From Actinomycetes bacterium (GTDB taxonomy: Bacteria > Actinomycetota > Acidimicrobiia > Acidimicrobiales > Microtrichaceae), in NCBI GenBank assembly GCA_023437745.1, contig JAEZFI010000337.1, forward strand, positions 1-5,872: a stretch of DNA of 5,872 bases. The letters run 5' to 3'. A model generated the notes under the pieces. That model had not been told where the DNA came from. It made no database searches and was given only the letters and a program-made list of their open reading frames with translations. The position numbers and the translations under genes are program-made. Of this stretch, positions 4,211 through 5,872 are shown piece after piece (the stretch's first letter is position 1; the number at the start of each line of letters is the position of its first letter).

Positions 4211-5872
4211 GACGTCCTCCATGCACCGGCACGTGCCCAGCGGAGGTGCACGCGAAACCTGCGCGCGCCATCGTCCCACATCGGGAAGTTCGTGCCCCAC
4301 ACGTTGTCGTGCAGGCAGAGGTTCCAGCCGTCGGACAGGTCGACCGGCACGGGCGGCCACTCGAGCAGGCGTGGACGTCCCGGCGCGACGAGCGAGGTGT
4401 CGATCAGCTCGAGCTCCACACCCGCCGCGCCGTGGCGCACCCGGTCGGCGCAGTGCAGGTGCACCCCACCGCCGCCGACCACCTCGAACGGTGACACCCA
4501 CTCGTCCAGCTTCGACATGCGCCAGCGCTCGGGCTGCTCGACCGGCGGGGCGAACGTCCACCAGACCGCACCCGGCCATCGGGCGGCGGGGCGGTCGAAC
4601 CACTGCAGCTCGAACTCGATGGCGGCGTCGTCGCCGTCGACACGATGCACGGTCAGCTCCACCCTGGCCGGCAGCGAGACCGGTGCGTCGGCGGGTGTGT
4701 CGAACGCCAACACGGCGACGACCTCGTCGTCGCCTTCGACCACCTCGGTCAGCCGCGGCGTCCACCAGCGCGACACCGCGCCGGAGCCGTCGAGGCCCGG
4801 CTTGGTGTTGTCCCACCGCGCCCACCACTGGTCCTCGTCGGTCGTGCCGGCGTTGTAGGTCGAGTACCAGCGTTCGAAGTCGGCCGCGTCGAAGGTCTGG
4901 AACGCGAGCCGCGCCAGCGGCGCGTCGGGCGACGCCAAGTCGTGCCCGTCTGCGCTGTGCCCGTCCACGCCATGCAGTCCGATGACCGCGCCGTCGATGT
5001 CGAATGTGAGCGCCAGGTCGCCGAGCCGGGCCGTGGCCGCTCCTGTTTCGTCGTGACTCGGCTTCGCGGCACCACCAGAGGTCGCGTCGGCGAGGGCGAC
5101 GTCGTGGGTCTCGGAGGCCGGTTCGACCTCCGACCGAGCAGCAGCGCCGCCAGCCACGCCGACGCGCGGCACGACCGTGCGCGTCGCAGCGAGCGCCCGT
5201 CGCGCCTCGTCGGCCAGATCGTCGCGACCGCCCTCGCCGAGCCGGTCGACGAACGCGTCGAGGTAACGCCGCTGCTCCTCCCAGCTCGCGGCGAACGCCC
5301 GAGCCGCGCCCGGGCCCAACTCCGGTGATCCGTCGACACGATGTGTCGATGGATCACCGGAGATCGCGCTGGCATCGCCAGCGCGTGGCTCGGCGAGCAG
5401 CGACGCCAGCGCATCGGCGGACCAGTGCGTGGTGTCGGGCCAGTGCGTCTTCTGGTCCAGGCCCCAGGTGTGCTCCGCGACGCACAGCAGCGAGGTCGAC
5501 GCCGCCCGCAGCGACGGGTCGTCGGCCGCGACGAGACCGGAGTCGATCCAGCGGCGACGCAGTCGACACAGCTCCCGGAAGCCAGCGGTCTTGCCGGGGT
5601 CGCTGCCGACGCCCTGGATCCACGTGTCGCCGATCTCCGCGTCGAGCACCGGCAACGTCTCGGCCGTCGCGGCCATCACCGCAGCGACGTCGTCGAGGGT
5701 CGCCGTCGCGATCTGCGCCGAGGGGAACCGACGGGACAGGGCGGCCCACTGGGCGATGACCTCGTCGGCCCGGCGCGGTCCCAGGTTGTCGCCGGTCAGG
5801 TCGACGACGACCGCCACGGGACCGGAAGGCCCCGGGACGTCCACGATCTGCACGTCGCCGTAGCCGCCGGGC
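4207..5872 (-). CDS. DUF5054 protein, GH38-like glycosidase relative (5' part missing)
   Basis: 554 residues are visible and the frame stays open to the window edge, so the N-terminus lies outside. The GTG at 5853 is probably internal, because family members usually carry about 100 more residues with the metal-binding His motif. Visible landmarks, numbered from the codon at 5853, are: D19-L-T-G-D-N-L-G-P, then E73-I-G-D-T-W-I and S84-D-P-G-K-T, E127-H-T-W-G-L-D-Q-K-T-H, the tryptophan-rich Q342-W-W-A-R-W, and a C-terminal N511-L-C-L-H-D-N-V-W-G-T-N-F-P-M-W. I recognise this set as DUF5054, a family linked to GH38 alpha-mannosidase-like hydrolases; the substrate is unknown. Two stretches look inserted: a linker at about 154-182, encoded by tandem DNA hairpins, and an Ala/Gly/Glu-rich linker at about 233-274. 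It is followed by the membrane-protein gene with a GTGA overlap. Confidence 0.75.
   Translation of the reverse strand, partial: PGGYGDVQIVDVPGPSGPVAVVVDLTGDNLGPRRADEVIAQWAALSRRFPSAQIATATLDDVAAVMAATAETLPVLDAEIGDTWIQGVGSDPGKTAGFRELCRLRRRWIDSGLVAADDPSLRAASTSLLCVAEHTWGLDQKTHWPDTTHWSADALASLLAEPRAGDASAISGDPSTHRVDGSPELGPGAARAFAASWEEQRRYLDAFVDRLGEGGRDDLADEARRALAATRTVVPRVGVAGGAAARSEVEPASETHDVALADATSGGAAKPSHDETGAATARLGDLALTFDIDGAVIGLHGVDGHSADGHDLASPDAPLARLAFQTFDAADFERWYSTYNAGTTDEDQWWARWDNTKPGLDGSGAVSRWWTPRLTEVVEGDDEVVAVLAFDTPADAPVSLPARVELTVHRVDGDDAAIEFELQWFDRPAARWPGAVWWTFAPPVEQPERWRMSKLDEWVSPFEVVGGGGVHLHCADRVRHGAAGVELELIDTSLVAPGRPRLLEWPPVPVDLSDGWNLCLHDNVWGTNFPMWDDGARRFRVHLRWARAGAWRTS
4216..4220 (-). 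promoter_or_regulatory. Ribosome binding site inside the DUF5054 3' end
   Basis: On the minus strand GGAGG (4220-4216) lies within the last codons of the DUF5054 gene and 5 bases before GTG at 4210-4208. The stop TGA of the upstream gene (4209-4207) shares two bases with that GTG. This decides the start of the membrane-protein gene and implies coupled translation. Confidence 0.7.
5111..5133. repeat. Hairpin in the second DUF5054 linker
   Basis: TCGGAGG (5111-5117) and CCTCCGA (5127-5133) form a perfect 7-bp stem with a 9-base loop. It lies in the part of the gene that encodes the Ala/Gly/Glu-rich linker. It may be coincidental, but it repeats the link between linkers and hairpins in this gene. 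Confidence 0.35.
5308..5398. repeat. Tandem hairpin cluster inside the DUF5054 gene
   Basis: The main hairpin pairs 5320-5339 with 5343-5362: 19 of 20 positions match around a 3-base loop, with a single G/T mismatch at 5332/5350. Two bases later, CGCGCTGGC (5365-5373) and GCCAGCGCG (5377-5385) form a perfect 9-bp stem, again with a 3-base loop. Two bases after that, GCTC (5388-5391) and GAGC (5395-5398) form a 4-bp stem with a 3-base loop. To the left lies the palindrome GCCCGGGC (5308-5315). The two large hairpins together span 66 bp, exactly 22 codons, and keep the reading frame. They encode a Gly/Ser/Pro/Asp-rich linker that looks foreign to the surrounding fold. This resembles in-frame palindromic elements known from other bacteria. 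Confidence 0.7.

Noticed and set aside
4211..4828. Long upstream extension of the PH/GRAM-like gene (394-codon frame)
   Set aside because: The extension overlaps the DUF5054 coding region in another frame and is Arg/Ala-rich without structure. The GTGA junction with GGAGG defines the start.
4008..4985. 325-codon plus-strand frame opposite DUF5054
   Set aside because: Its translation is extremely Arg/Pro/Ser/Thr-rich and antisense to a gene with clear family motifs.
5851..5853. GTG as the true start of the DUF5054 gene
   Set aside because: The frame is open upstream to the window edge, and the family's N-terminal region would still be missing, so the start is most likely outside.

Overview
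The window is GC-rich. Its codons favour G/C in the third position, it uses GTG starts and strong GGAGG-type ribosome binding sites, and its Lys tRNA does not encode a complete CCA end. Together these suggest a high-GC actinobacterium (Actinomycetota). An Acidimicrobiia-like lineage is possible but is only inference. No phage, IS or CRISPR sequence was seen.

Layout. (1) Positions 1-405 hold no convincing gene, only a weak 41-codon ORF and small inverted repeats. (2) Positions 406-2578, minus strand, hold a two-gene operon. The first gene encodes a six-helix membrane protein with clear emopamil-binding-protein/EXPERA features (sterol-isomerase superfamily). Four bases later comes a lipoprotein substrate-binding protein of the branched-chain amino-acid ABC type, with no permease or ATPase in view. 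(3) Positions 2579-2725 are a compact divergent control region: overlapping promoter elements and a 29-bp imperfect palindrome at the predicted operon start. (4) Positions 2726-3232, plus strand, encode a MarR-family regulator. (5) Positions 3233-3517 have no gene but contain hairpins, one directly in front of the tRNA. (6) Positions 3518-3590 are tRNA-Lys(TTT), followed by a strong hairpin between it and the convergent gene. (7) Positions 3644-5872, minus strand, hold a second coupled pair: a DUF5054 protein (GH38-like, 5' part outside the window), then a small single-pass membrane protein with a PH/GRAM-like domain that starts on the DUF5054 stop codon (GTGA overlap).

How they may work together. 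The MarR protein probably represses the EXPERA/binding-protein operon and perhaps itself through the 29-bp palindrome. The ligand could be a lipophilic compound that the two operon products bind or modify; this is inference. The pairing of an EXPERA membrane protein with an orphan ABC-type binding lipoprotein under a MarR regulator is the most promising undescribed system here. The second highlight is a run of tandem hairpins (about 5308-5398) inside the DUF5054 gene. They encode a linker in frame and look like an inserted palindromic element.
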